NCBI GenBank assembly: GCA_905200315.1
Contig: CAJKKA010000060.1
Coordinates: 1-9,097, forward strand
Length of the DNA: 9,097 bases
Direction of reading: 5' to 3'
DNA from: an uncultured Clostridium sp.
GTDB taxonomy: Bacteria > Bacillota_A > Clostridia > TANB77 > CAG-508
Below the pieces are notes generated by a model. The model saw only the letters and a list, made by a program, of their open reading frames with translations. It made no database searches and was not told where the DNA came from. Within the stretch, counting starts at the first letter, position 1, and each line of letters opens with the position of its first letter. This document shows positions 1-6,669 of this stretch, piece after piece. The position numbers and the translations under genes are program-made.

Positions 1-1563
1 AGCAGCTTTTTTAGGATCTGTAACAACTGGTATTAATAAGTGTGGTATTCCATTATAAACTGAAAGTTCTACAACTTTTGGGTCTACCATAACAAGTTTA
101 ACTTCGCTTGGCTTTGCTTTATAAATTATACTTGAAATTAATGTATTTATACAAACACTTTTACCAGAACCTGTACTTCCTGCTATAAGTACGTGTGGCA
201 TTTTTGAAATATCTGCAACAACTTCTTCTCCTGCTACATCTTTTCCTAATGCAAAAGCAAGTTTAGATTTATGATTTTGAAATTTATCTGTTTCTAGTAT
301 ATCTCTTAAATGTACAATTTCATTTTCTTTATTTGGTATTTCTATGCCAACTGCTTGTTTTCCTGGTATTGGAGCTTCTATTCTTATGCTTTCTGCTGCT
401 AAATTTAGTGCAATATCATCTGCTAAATTTGCAATTTTACTTACTCTAACACCTTCTGCTGGTTTTATTTCATATCTTGTAATTGCTGGTCCAACAGATA
501 CATTTTCTACTTTTGCTGAAACTCCAAAACTATAAAGTGTTTTTTGTAATTTTGTTGCTGTATCTGCTAATGCTTTTTTACCACCTTTTAAAACAACACC
601 TTTTCCTTCACTTAATAATTCCACTGGTGGAAATTCGTATGTTTCATCTTCTACTGTCATTGCCGCATGTTCTAAGGTTAGTACTTCTTTTACTTTATCT
701 TCTTTTTTCTCTTCTTCTTGTTTAAATAAATTTTCTTCTATATGATTTGGAGAAAATTGTTCTTTTTCTTGTTTGCTTTCCTTTGTAAGTGGTATTAATT
801 CGTCTGCTTCGTGTTTATATTTTTTTAATTTTTTAGGTTGATTATTTAAATTTATTGTTATTTGGTCTTCCATTGGTAATTCTTCTTGAGCTTGTTTTAT
901 TTTTTTAACCTTCTTTTTTGCTCTTTTTAAAATAACTTCTCCTACATCGTCATCATCATCTTCTTCATCAACATTTGCATGTCTTTCTTCTGATTTTTCC
1001 TTGATATAATTTCCAAGTATTTCAGCAGGCTTTATTCTAAACATATATACAATGTTTATTAGAGCAATACCAACGAATAAAATTGCTGCTCCCCACATTC
1101 CTAGTAGTTTTGATGCAGGAATCGCAATTATTGCACCTATTGCTCCACCACCTATGTTTTGACTTCCTAATTCATATGCTCTTGATACTAATGTTTGAAA
1201 TTCATATGATAATTTTAAAGTTCCTTTTGAAATTTGATATATAGTCATTACTGACATTAAGCATAGTAAAAACACACTATAATTAGCTATTTTTCCTGCA
1301 AAACTTTCTTTTTGTTCTTCGTCTATTACCATATATATTGCCATAATGAAGGTTCCTATTGGCAATATGTATTTTAACCATCCCATTATTCCACCTAGTA
1401 TAATATTTAGGTTTTCTCCTATTATTCCAGATTTTGCATATATTAATACTGCAAGTAATACACTTAATACTAGCAGTGCTACAACTTCAATGTCTAATTT
1501 TGATTTGTTTTGTTGTTTTTTATTTGTTTTCCTTTTAGTATTTGTTTTTTTCTTCTTTGCCAT
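1..1563 (-). CDS. ftsK: FtsK/SpoIIIE family DNA translocase, N-terminal 521 residues (partial, cut by left edge)
   Basis: This encodes a membrane-anchored, ATP-driven DNA pump that moves chromosomal DNA through the division or sporulation septum. The frame is open from ATG 1563-1561 to the window edge, without frameshift. Residues 1-21 are Lys/Asn/Thr-rich. About four membrane segments follow (roughly 25-45, 55-80, 92-112 and 140-176). A charged linker then includes the acidic run DEEDDDDD near residue 190. The motor begins around residue 310, with the family signature GPAITRYEIKP. The Walker A motif is GSTGSGKS at residues 462-469, followed by the conserved VMVDPK block near 491-496 and GIPHLLIPVVTD. 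Walker B and the DNA-reading gamma domain lie beyond the edge, so FtsK and SpoIIIE roles cannot be separated. The start is supported by an AAAAGGTGAT Shine-Dalgarno just upstream (about 1567-1576). A palindromic repeat and the terminator of the preceding operon lie upstream, so it probably has its own promoter, although I see no convincing one. Confidence 0.95.
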   Translation of the reverse strand, partial: MAKKKKTNTKRKTNKKQQNKSKLDIEVVALLVLSVLLAVLIYAKSGIIGENLNIILGGIMGWLKYILPIGTFIMAIYMVIDEEQKESFAGKIANYSVFLLCLMSVMTIYQISKGTLKLSYEFQTLVSRAYELGSQNIGGGAIGAIIAIPASKLLGMWGAAILFVGIALINIVYMFRIKPAEILGNYIKEKSEERHANVDEEDDDDDVGEVILKRAKKKVKKIKQAQEELPMEDQITINLNNQPKKLKKYKHEADELIPLTKESKQEKEQFSPNHIEENLFKQEEEKKEDKVKEVLTLEHAAMTVEDETYEFPPVELLSEGKGVVLKGGKKALADTATKLQKTLYSFGVSAKVENVSVGPAITRYEIKPAEGVRVSKIANLADDIALNLAAESIRIEAPIPGKQAVGIEIPNKENEIVHLRDILETDKFQNHKSKLAFALGKDVAGEEVVADISKMPHVLIAGSTGSGKSVCINTLISSIIYKAKPSEVKLVMVDPKVVELSVYNGIPHLLIPVVTDPKKAA

Positions 1564-1585
1564 TTTATCACCTTTTTTATTTTAT

Positions 1586-1615
1586 TTGTAGGTACGGAGC
1601 ACCGTGCCCCTACAA
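1586..1615. repeat. Palindromic dispersed repeat, copy A (GTAGG...CCTACA ends)
   Basis: A GC-rich imperfect inverted repeat in an otherwise AT-rich spacer. It begins TTGTAGG, has the core ACGG-AGCA-CCGT and ends CCCCTACAA. The left arm is two bases shorter than the right. It shares its ends with the copies near 6219, 6466 and 6503. It lies about 10 bp upstream of the ftsK Shine-Dalgarno, so it would sit in that gene's 5' leader if transcription starts upstream. The form is like REP or other short palindromic elements of Clostridia genomes; family membership is inferred from the sequence only. Confidence 0.7.
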
Positions 1616-1630
1616 TATTATTTATAATTT

Positions 1631-1673
1631 AAAAACCAGAATCGGATTTTAGAAATTTTCCGAATTCTGGTTT
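1631..1673 (-). terminator. Rho-independent terminator of the rsmD operon
   Basis: Read on the minus strand, this is a stem AAACCAGAATTCGGA pairing with TCCGATTCTGGTTT (one bulged T, A/T-rich loop), followed by a run of five T before AAATT. It begins about 18 bp after the stop codon of the coiled-coil gene, so it closes the rsmD operon and separates it from ftsK. Confidence 0.8.
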
Positions 1674-1690
1674 CTTGTTTATTTCCGATT

Positions 1691-2128
1691 TTATTTCAAT
1701 TCTTTTCTATTGTTTTGTATTATTTTTAATGCATCTTCAAGTGCAACTTCTATTCCTTGTAGCACGTTGTCTGCATATTCTTTTGTACCATTTGAAATTT
1801 CTCTAGACATTTCGTTTGCTGCTTCTATTATTTCTGCTTTTTGCTCATATGCTTTTTTTGTAATTTCGTGTTCATCTATCATTGAAATAATTCTATTTTC
1901 TGCTTCTTTAACTACATCATTTGCTTCTTTGTTTGCTTGTTCAAGTATACGTTCTCTTTCTTCTTTTACCCATTTTGCTTGTTTTAATTCTTCTGGTAAT
2001 TTTAATCTTATCTCTTTTATTATTTCAAAAAATTCCTCTTTATCTATTACAGCTTTTTCTGTGAAAGGAAGTGTTTTACTTCTTTCTAATATATCCTCCA
2101 AAGTTTCAAGTAATGTAAAAATTTCCAT
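1691..2128 (-). CDS. Small coiled-coil protein, ATP-synthase subunit B/H-like, function unknown
   Basis: This is a 145-residue soluble protein without signal peptide or membrane segment. The first 45 residues form a short predicted helical head containing LPFTEKAVIDKEEF. The segment around QAKWVKEERERILEQANKEA is then a long, charged, Ala/Glu/Lys-rich helix that continues to about residue 110, and an Ala/Leu/Glu helix ends the protein. As I recall the family, proteins of this shape are commonly annotated as ATPase or V-type ATP synthase subunit H-like in Clostridia and are found near rsmD and coaD; the resemblance is probably only to the coiled coil, so no ATPase role is claimed. It lies 4 bp downstream of rsmD, with its Shine-Dalgarno (AAAGGGG) inside the last rsmD codons, which indicates co-transcription and possible translational coupling. 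A terminator follows. Confidence 0.85.
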   Translation of the reverse strand: MEIFTLLETLEDILERSKTLPFTEKAVIDKEEFFEIIKEIRLKLPEELKQAKWVKEERERILEQANKEANDVVKEAENRIISMIDEHEITKKAYEQKAEIIEAANEMSREISNGTKEYADNVLQGIEVALEDALKIIQNNRKELK

Positions 2129-2132
2129 TGTT

Positions 2133-2684
2133 TTACCCCTTTCGTAAAAATATAAGTTTTACTCTTCCGTAATTTCTTGTATCATAAATGTTTTCTTTAT
2201 AATCTTCTATTTCTTTTAATATTCTTTCTTCGTCGTCTGTTTCTACAATTAGTGTTCCTTCTGTGGATAACATATCTTGAAAATATATTTTTTCCACAGT
2301 TTTCTTTATTAGTTGTGAATTATATGGTGGGTCAAGAAAAATTATATCGTATTTTTCGCTTTTCAAATTTTCTAAAGCTATAATAGCATCGCTTTTTATT
2401 AATTCAATTTTTTCTTTTAAATGTGTTTTTTCAATATTCTTATTTATAATATTAATTGCTTCTTTCGAGTTATCACATAGAACTACTTTTTTTGCACCTC
2501 TACTTGCACATTCTATTCCTATTGCTCCACTTCCAGCAAATAAATCTAAAACTTTTGCTTCATATATTTTTCTATTAATTATGTTAAATAATGATTCTTT
2601 TACTCTATCTAATGTTGGTCTTGTGTTATCACCTGTTAAAGTGAAAAGTTTTGTTCCTTTTGCAGTGCCACTAATTATTCTCAT
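2133..2684 (-). CDS. rsmD: 16S rRNA (guanine(966)-N(2))-methyltransferase RsmD
   Basis: This S-adenosylmethionine-dependent enzyme methylates N2 of G966 (E. coli numbering) in helix 31 of 16S rRNA during 30S assembly; it is cytoplasmic. At 183 residues it has the normal family length. The N-terminus MRIISGTAKGTKL and the following TRPTLDRVKESLFNI (residues 21-35) are typical of RsmD. The SAM-binding motif I is VLDLFAGSGAIGIE (45-58), and the catalytic motif IV DPPY is at 118-121. The C-terminal RNYGRVKLIFLRK strand also matches the family. The ATG at 2684 is preceded by AAGAGG at a 10-nt spacing. It is the first gene of a two-gene operon with the coiled-coil protein. In many Bacillota coaD follows rsmD directly; here it does not. 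Confidence 0.96.
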   Translation of the reverse strand: MRIISGTAKGTKLFTLTGDNTRPTLDRVKESLFNIINRKIYEAKVLDLFAGSGAIGIECASRGAKKVVLCDNSKEAINIINKNIEKTHLKEKIELIKSDAIIALENLKSEKYDIIFLDPPYNSQLIKKTVEKIYFQDMLSTEGTLIVETDDEERILKEIEDYKENIYDTRNYGRVKLIFLRKG

Positions 2685-2711
2685 ATTTTTCTAACCTCTT
2701 TTGATACATAT

Positions 2712-2739
2712 ATTTTATTCTTTTATTTTTATATGTCAA
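2712..2739 (-). promoter_or_regulatory. Putative sigma-A promoter of rsmD
   Basis: On the minus strand a perfect TTGACA (2739-2734) is followed after 16 bp by TAAAAT (2717-2712). It lies about 28 bp upstream of the rsmD start codon, giving a short leader that holds only the Shine-Dalgarno. The full -35 match makes this the best promoter candidate in the window, though AT-rich DNA yields -10 matches readily. Confidence 0.6.
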
Positions 2740-2796
2740 TATTATTAATAGAAATGTAACATACATTTAATATTTTTGTAATATTATATTATTTTC

Positions 2797-2825
2797 TTGA
2801 TTTTAGATTTCTTTTAATATAAAAT
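2797..2825 (+). promoter_or_regulatory. Putative promoter of the class B PBP gene
   Basis: TTGATT (2797-2802) and TAAAAT (2820-2825) are 17 bp apart, 35 bp upstream of the preferred ATG. The -10 box lies inside the left arm of the inverted repeat at 2812-2849, so protein binding to that repeat would affect initiation. This is motif matching only. Confidence 0.45.
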
Positions 2826-2849
2826 ATTTTTAAATATTTTATATTAAAA
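2812..2849. repeat. Perfect AT-only 18-bp inverted repeat with 2-bp centre
   Basis: Positions 2812-2829 are the exact reverse complement of 2832-2849, separated by TT. Every base is A or T. It overlaps the putative -10 of the PBP gene and ends 10 bp before the preferred ATG, directly against the Shine-Dalgarno-like AAGTGGTG. It could be an operator or a leader hairpin; with no G or C and no GC stem it is not a normal terminator. Confidence 0.7.
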
Positions 2850-2859
2850 AGTGGTGTTT

Positions 2860-5172
2860 ATGAATAAAAAGAAAAATTACAATTATAAAAAGAAAAATAA
2901 GAAAAAAAGTTACAAGAAAAATTTTAATAAAGCAAATATTAAAAATAGTATTAAAAAATTCGATATTAACACTATTCCCTCTAAAAGATTTAAAGCTGTT
3001 ATTGTTTTTATTGTTTTAATTTTTTTACTATTATTAATTAGATTATTTTATTTACAATTTATCACTGGCTCTTCTTTAAAAGAACGTGCATATAATCAAC
3101 AAACTTCAAATGATATTATTTCTGCTAAAAGAGGTACAATTTACGATTCAACTGGAAAAGTTCTCGCAATTAGTTCTCAAGCAGATACCATTTCGATTAA
3201 TCCTAAAAAAATTGTAGGTCCAACAGATGAAGCAACAAAAGAAAAAAAAGAAAAAGTTGCCAAAGGGTTATCTGAAATATTTGAGTTAGATTATAATGAA
3301 GTTTTAGATAAATTAAATAGTAAAAACAATGTTGAAACTATTGCAAAAAAAGTTGATACTGAGAAAGTTGCTAAATTAAAGTCTTGGATGCAAGAAAATA
3401 AAATATCTGTTGGAATTAATATTGATGAAGATTCTAAAAGAACTTATCCATACTCCAATTTAGCTTCTCATGTTATTGGTTTTTGCGGTAATGATAATAA
3501 TGGTCTTCAAGGAATTGAGCTTAAATGGAATAATGTTTTAGCTGGTACTAATGGAAAAGTTGTAACTTCTCAAGATGCTATTCAAGAACAGATTCCAGAT
3601 GCTAATGAAACTTATATTCCAGAAGAAAATGGAAGTAATTTAGTTTTAACAATAGATGTTAATATTCAATCTATCGTAGAAAAATATTTAAAACAAGCCG
3701 TTATAGATAATAGTTGTAAAAATGGTGGTACGGCTCTTGCAATGAATCCAAAAACTGGAGACATTCTTGCTATGGCTTCATATCCTGATTATGACTTAAA
3801 TACACCTTTTACTCCTACTTCTACAGATCTTTTAAGCAAATGGGATTCTTTAAATTCTACTGATAAATCCTCTCAATTAAATGAAATGTGGAGAAATAGA
3901 AATATATCTTCTGCTTATGAGCCTGGTTCAACATTTAAATTAATAACTTCATCAGTTGCCTTAGAAGAAAATATAACCTCTGAGGATGTTGCAGGAAATT
4001 TTGTATGTTTAGGTTATGAAGATGTTAATGGTGTAAAAATAAAATGTTGGAGAAAAAATCCTCATGGTTCACAAACTTTAAGACAAGCCTTAGAAAATTC
4101 TTGTAACCCTGCTTTTATGCAATTGGGCAAAAAAATTGGTGCTCAAACCTTATATAAATATTACAGTGCTTTTGGACTTTTTGAAAAAACTGGTATTGCC
4201 CTTCCAAGTGAATCTACTGGTATATTTCATAAATTAAATAATGTAAGAAGTGTTGAGCTTGCAACTATGTCTTTTGGTCAAAGAATTACAGTTACCCCTC
4301 TTCAATTAGTTAGTGCGATTTCTGCAATTGCAAATAACGGAAAACTAATGCAACCAAGAATTGTTAAGCAAATTATTAATACAGATTCAAATTCAACAAC
4401 TAATATTGAAACAAAAGAAGTTAGAAAAGTTGTATCTAAAGAGACTTCTGAAAGAATGCTAGATTTAATGAAATCTGTTGTAACTGATGGAACTGGTCAT
4501 TATGCACAAGTTGCCGGATATTCTGTTGGAGGAAAAACTGGTACTTCTGAGCCTATTTCTGGAAATGAAGATGCAGGCTATGTTGCCTCTTATGTTGCAG
4601 TTTCTCCTACTGAAAATCCAGAAATATGTTTATTGGTCGCATTATATGACCCTCAAGGAAAAAGCCACCAAGGAGGTCAAGTTTGTGGTCCTGTTGTTTC
4701 TCAGATGCTTACTGAAATCTTACCTTATATAGGACTTACATCTACAGATATTTCAAATGCTACAGTAAATGTTTCAGAATCTAACAATAATACATCTGTT
4801 ACTGTTCCAGATATTCGTAATAAAACATTAACAGAAACAAAGAAAATACTAAATCAAGCAGGATTAAAATATAATTATTCTGTAAACGGAGATGAAAATT
4901 CGCTTTTAGTTACAGATCAAACACCAAGTGCTGGAACTACTTTATCTAAAAATTCTATTGTATGTTTATATACAGAAGAAAATGAAACAAGAGTATCTGT
5001 AACAGTTCCTAACTTAGTTGGAATGACCTTGGAACAAGCAAAGGAAAACTTAAAACCAAAAAAATTAAATATAACTTCCGAAGGTTCAGGTACTGTAATA
5101 AAAAGTCAAGAAATAAAAAAAGATTCTTCTGTTGAAGAAGGTACAGTTATAAAAGTAACATTAGGTACATAA
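2860..5172 (+). CDS. Class B penicillin-binding protein with two PASTA domains (FtsI/SpoVD/PbpB-like)
   Basis: This is a peptidoglycan DD-transpeptidase that cross-links wall peptides on the outer face of the membrane, normally with a SEDS glycosyltransferase partner. With the preferred ATG at 2860 it has 770 residues. GTG 2851 is in frame, but AAGTGGTG just upstream of 2860 looks like the ribosome-binding site. Residues 1-40 are extremely Lys/Asn-rich and cytoplasmic. One membrane anchor (about 47-67) follows, then the class B dimerisation domain with RGTIYDSTGKVLA. The transpeptidase motifs are complete: STFK with the catalytic Ser at 357, SCN at 414-416 and KTGT at 559-562. PASTA repeats span about 647-706 and 712-770. 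PASTA plus length fit SpoVD or PbpB of Bacillota; which role (sporulation or division) cannot be decided, because no ftsL, mraY or SEDS gene is adjacent. It is monocistronic and ends at a strong terminator. Confidence 0.94.
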   Translation: MNKKKNYNYKKKNKKKSYKKNFNKANIKNSIKKFDINTIPSKRFKAVIVFIVLIFLLLLIRLFYLQFITGSSLKERAYNQQTSNDIISAKRGTIYDSTGKVLAISSQADTISINPKKIVGPTDEATKEKKEKVAKGLSEIFELDYNEVLDKLNSKNNVETIAKKVDTEKVAKLKSWMQENKISVGINIDEDSKRTYPYSNLASHVIGFCGNDNNGLQGIELKWNNVLAGTNGKVVTSQDAIQEQIPDANETYIPEENGSNLVLTIDVNIQSIVEKYLKQAVIDNSCKNGGTALAMNPKTGDILAMASYPDYDLNTPFTPTSTDLLSKWDSLNSTDKSSQLNEMWRNRNISSAYEPGSTFKLITSSVALEENITSEDVAGNFVCLGYEDVNGVKIKCWRKNPHGSQTLRQALENSCNPAFMQLGKKIGAQTLYKYYSAFGLFEKTGIALPSESTGIFHKLNNVRSVELATMSFGQRITVTPLQLVSAISAIANNGKLMQPRIVKQIINTDSNSTTNIETKEVRKVVSKETSERMLDLMKSVVTDGTGHYAQVAGYSVGGKTGTSEPISGNEDAGYVASYVAVSPTENPEICLLVALYDPQGKSHQGGQVCGPVVSQMLTEILPYIGLTSTDISNATVNVSESNNNTSVTVPDIRNKTLTETKKILNQAGLKYNYSVNGDENSLLVTDQTPSAGTTLSKNSIVCLYTEENETRVSVTVPNLVGMTLEQAKENLKPKKLNITSEGSGTVIKSQEIKKDSSVEEGTVIKVTLGT

Positions 5173-5175
5173 TAT

Positions 5176-5211
5176 AAAAAACTCAGGGGAAAATTTTCCC
5201 CTGAGTTTTTT
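5176..5211. terminator. Bidirectional rho-independent terminator
   Basis: A perfect 36-bp palindrome: an A-run, CTCAGGGGAAAA (5182-5193), its reverse complement TTTTCCCCTGAG (5194-5205) and a T-run. The 12-bp GC-containing stem followed by seven T on the plus strand and six T on the minus strand serves both convergent genes. It starts 4 bp after the PBP stop and 5 bp after the surface-protein stop. Confidence 0.92.
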
Positions 5212-5215
5212 TATT

Positions 5216-6340
5216 TTATTCTATTGTAATTCCTGTTTGTGTATAACTTGCACCTATTATATCACCATTTGTTGTTGTACAATTCTTTATTAATACTTTT
5301 TTTCCAGATGGATTATAATTTCTTCCTAATATTCCTCCATTATATTTTCCACTTTGTATTGTTCCTGTATTTTTGCAATTAATAATTTCAACATTAGAAT
5401 TGTCTAAATATCCTACAATTCCTCCAATATAATTTCCATTTATACTTGCATTATTTTTACAATCTTCTACAACGTTTTGAGTCCCTATTATGTCACCAAT
5501 AATTCCTCCAGCGCTAGCGTCACCAACAGTTACTCCAATATTATTTTCACAATTTTTAACATTTCCATCAATTAAAACTCCTATACAAGCACCTATTCTG
5601 ATTTTTGCTGTTACTAAGCTATTTTCACTTGACAATTTTATATTTTTTATTGTTCCTTTATATACAACTCCAAATAGTCCAGCATCTTCTATCTTATTAT
5701 CTTCAATATGTAATCCCTTTATTTCATTATTTTTTCCATCAAAGTTTCCCATAAAGCAATGAAGTTTTCCTATTTGTTTTCTATTGTTAATATCATATCC
5801 ATCTATTTTTCCTATTGGAATCCAATTTTCACTGTAATTTAAAGTTATACTATTTGCCATTTCAAAATATTTACCTTCAAATGTATTTCCAGCATTTACT
5901 AATGCCGATAAAGCTTCCATTTGACTTGCATTTGTTATTTTCCATGGATTATTTTCTGTTCCATCTCCTGTAGTTCCTTCTATTCCAAACAAAGTTCCTC
6001 CTTGAGCATTTCTATCTGTTACATAATTTTCTAAATTTGATAGTTCTTCCATCTCTTTATTCTGTGCTTCTTCTGTTTTACTTTTTGCCAATTGTGCTTT
6101 TTTTATTATTCCATTTTCTCCCATTACCATGTTTAAAGTTACACCGGCTAATATTAGTAATACGATTATTGTTATTATTAATGCAATTAGGGTTATCCCT
6201 AGATTATATTCTGCCATTTGTAGGGGGTCGGCGTCCTCGCCGACCCCTACAGTGTTTGCTTTAATCTTTTCAAATGTTGCAATATTGTTTTTATTTTTTA
6301 TTTTCACATCAAAATTTGAGGCATTTGTACCAATGTCCAT
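5216..6340 (-). CDS. Prepilin-like, GLUG-repeat surface protein; main frame of a putative phase-variable gene
   Basis: From ATG 6340 this reads 374 residues. A hydrophobic segment, GITLIALIITIIVLLILAG (48-66), followed by NMVMGENGIIKKAQLAKSKTEEAQ, matches the prepilin-like N-termini common in Clostridia, although position +5 after the Gly is Ala rather than Glu. A linker (GDGTENNPWKITNASQMEAL, about 126-144) leads to a domain starting with YFEMANSITL and IPIG, then FDGKNNEIKGL and repeated GGIIG/GGIVGY/GGILG turns alternating with NCENN, DCKNN and NCKNTG. This is the GLUG or beta-helix adhesin pattern. It is probably displayed on the cell surface; no ligand is predictable. Residues 31-41 (VGVGEDADPLQ) are encoded by a palindromic repeat. 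ATG 6340 lacks a good Shine-Dalgarno, whereas ATG 6441 has a strong one but is out of frame because of the CA tract. The annotated start is therefore provisional; an in-frame version from 6441 would have 407 residues with 15 CA units. Confidence 0.82.
   Translation of the reverse strand: MDIGTNASNFDVKIKNKNNIATFEKIKANTVGVGEDADPLQMAEYNLGITLIALIITIIVLLILAGVTLNMVMGENGIIKKAQLAKSKTEEAQNKEMEELSNLENYVTDRNAQGGTLFGIEGTTGDGTENNPWKITNASQMEALSALVNAGNTFEGKYFEMANSITLNYSENWIPIGKIDGYDINNRKQIGKLHCFMGNFDGKNNEIKGLHIEDNKIEDAGLFGVVYKGTIKNIKLSSENSLVTAKIRIGACIGVLIDGNVKNCENNIGVTVGDASAGGIIGDIIGTQNVVEDCKNNASINGNYIGGIVGYLDNSNVEIINCKNTGTIQSGKYNGGILGRNYNPSGKKVLIKNCTTTNGDIIGASYTQTGITIE
6219..6251. repeat. Palindromic dispersed repeat, copy D, inside the surface-protein gene
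   Basis: A GC-rich inverted repeat with ends TGTAGGGG(G) and CCCCTACA and arms GGTCGGCG / CGCCGACC around a TCCT centre. It is the most symmetrical of the four copies. It is 33 bp long, a multiple of three, and is translated on the minus strand without a stop, giving 11 residues between KANT and MAEYNLGITL. Its base composition contrasts sharply with the flanking AT-rich DNA. Confidence 0.8.
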
Positions 6341-6366
6341 TTTAAATATTTTCTTTTCATTGTTTA

Positions 6367-6441
<75 letters not shown>

Positions 6442-6450
6442 TTAATACAT

Positions 6451-6458
6451 CTCCTTCT
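6451..6458 (-). promoter_or_regulatory. Strong Shine-Dalgarno deciding the start at ATG 6441
   Basis: AGAAGGAG on the minus strand is followed by nine bases (ATGTATTAA) and then ATG 6441-6439. No comparable site precedes ATG 6340 (upstream bases AAAAGAAAATATTTAAA). This indicates that translation begins upstream of the CA tract. Confidence 0.8.
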
Positions 6459-6465
6459 TTTGTTC

Positions 6466-6490
6466 ATTACGGTCAATGACCGCCTCTACA
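6466..6490. repeat. Palindromic dispersed repeat, copy B (one end degenerate)
   Basis: The core CGGTCA-ATGACCG is followed by CCTCTACA, matching the right end of the other copies with one change. The left end (TTCATTA) has lost the TGTAGG sequence. It lies 8 bp upstream of the surface-protein Shine-Dalgarno and forms a near-tandem pair with copy C, separated by 12 bp. Confidence 0.6.
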
Positions 6491-6502
6491 TTTTATTATT
6501 TA

Positions 6503-6530
6503 TGTGGGCACAGTGCTCTGTGCCCCTACA
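6503..6530. repeat. Palindromic dispersed repeat, copy C
   Basis: The arms GGGCACAG and CTGTGCCC surround TGCT, with ends TGTG... and ...CCCTACA. It would form a stable hairpin in the leader RNA of the surface-protein gene if transcription starts at the promoter proposed near 6549-6577. No T-run follows on either strand, so it is not a terminator. Confidence 0.7.
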
Positions 6531-6548
6531 ATTCAATTTTACATTTAT

Positions 6549-6577
6549 ATTCTACATTAATTATTTTTATATTGCAA
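6549..6577 (-). promoter_or_regulatory. Putative promoter of the surface-protein gene
   Basis: On the minus strand TTGCAA (6577-6572) and TAGAAT (6554-6549) have the ideal 17-bp spacing. Initiation near 6542 would give a leader of about 100 nt containing repeats C and B before the Shine-Dalgarno at 6451-6458. Motif evidence only. Confidence 0.5.
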
Positions 6578-6669
6578 CTGCTTTTTTATTTTTCTTTTAA
6601 ATATTTTTTAAGTAAAAATGTTTAAAAATACGGAAATGTATAAAATTTTTATAAAATTCTATCACATTT
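6578..6669. other. AT-rich spacer downstream of the ATPase gene, nothing recognised
   Basis: Between the ATPase stop and the surface-protein promoter the DNA is A/T runs. A weak AT-only hairpin can be drawn around 6634-6670 (AAATGT with ACATTT), but there is no GC stem or clear T-run, so no ATPase terminator is called. No RNA gene or coding frame is supported. Confidence 0.5.

Noticed and set aside
1576..1680. Possible promoter for ftsK in the spacer
   Set aside because: TATAAA-like boxes occur near 1621-1630, but none has a matching -35 at a proper distance. Not strong enough to call.
1710..2147. Plus-strand 145-codon frame opposite the coiled-coil gene
   Set aside because: Shadow of the minus-strand gene: Ser/Phe-rich, no ribosome-binding site, no family resemblance.
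6187..6203. Small inverted repeat TTAGGG-TTAT-CCCTAG, partly like a homing-endonuclease site
   Set aside because: Only short arms within sequence encoding the conserved hydrophobic segment, and the match to a known site fails in the second half. Probably chance.
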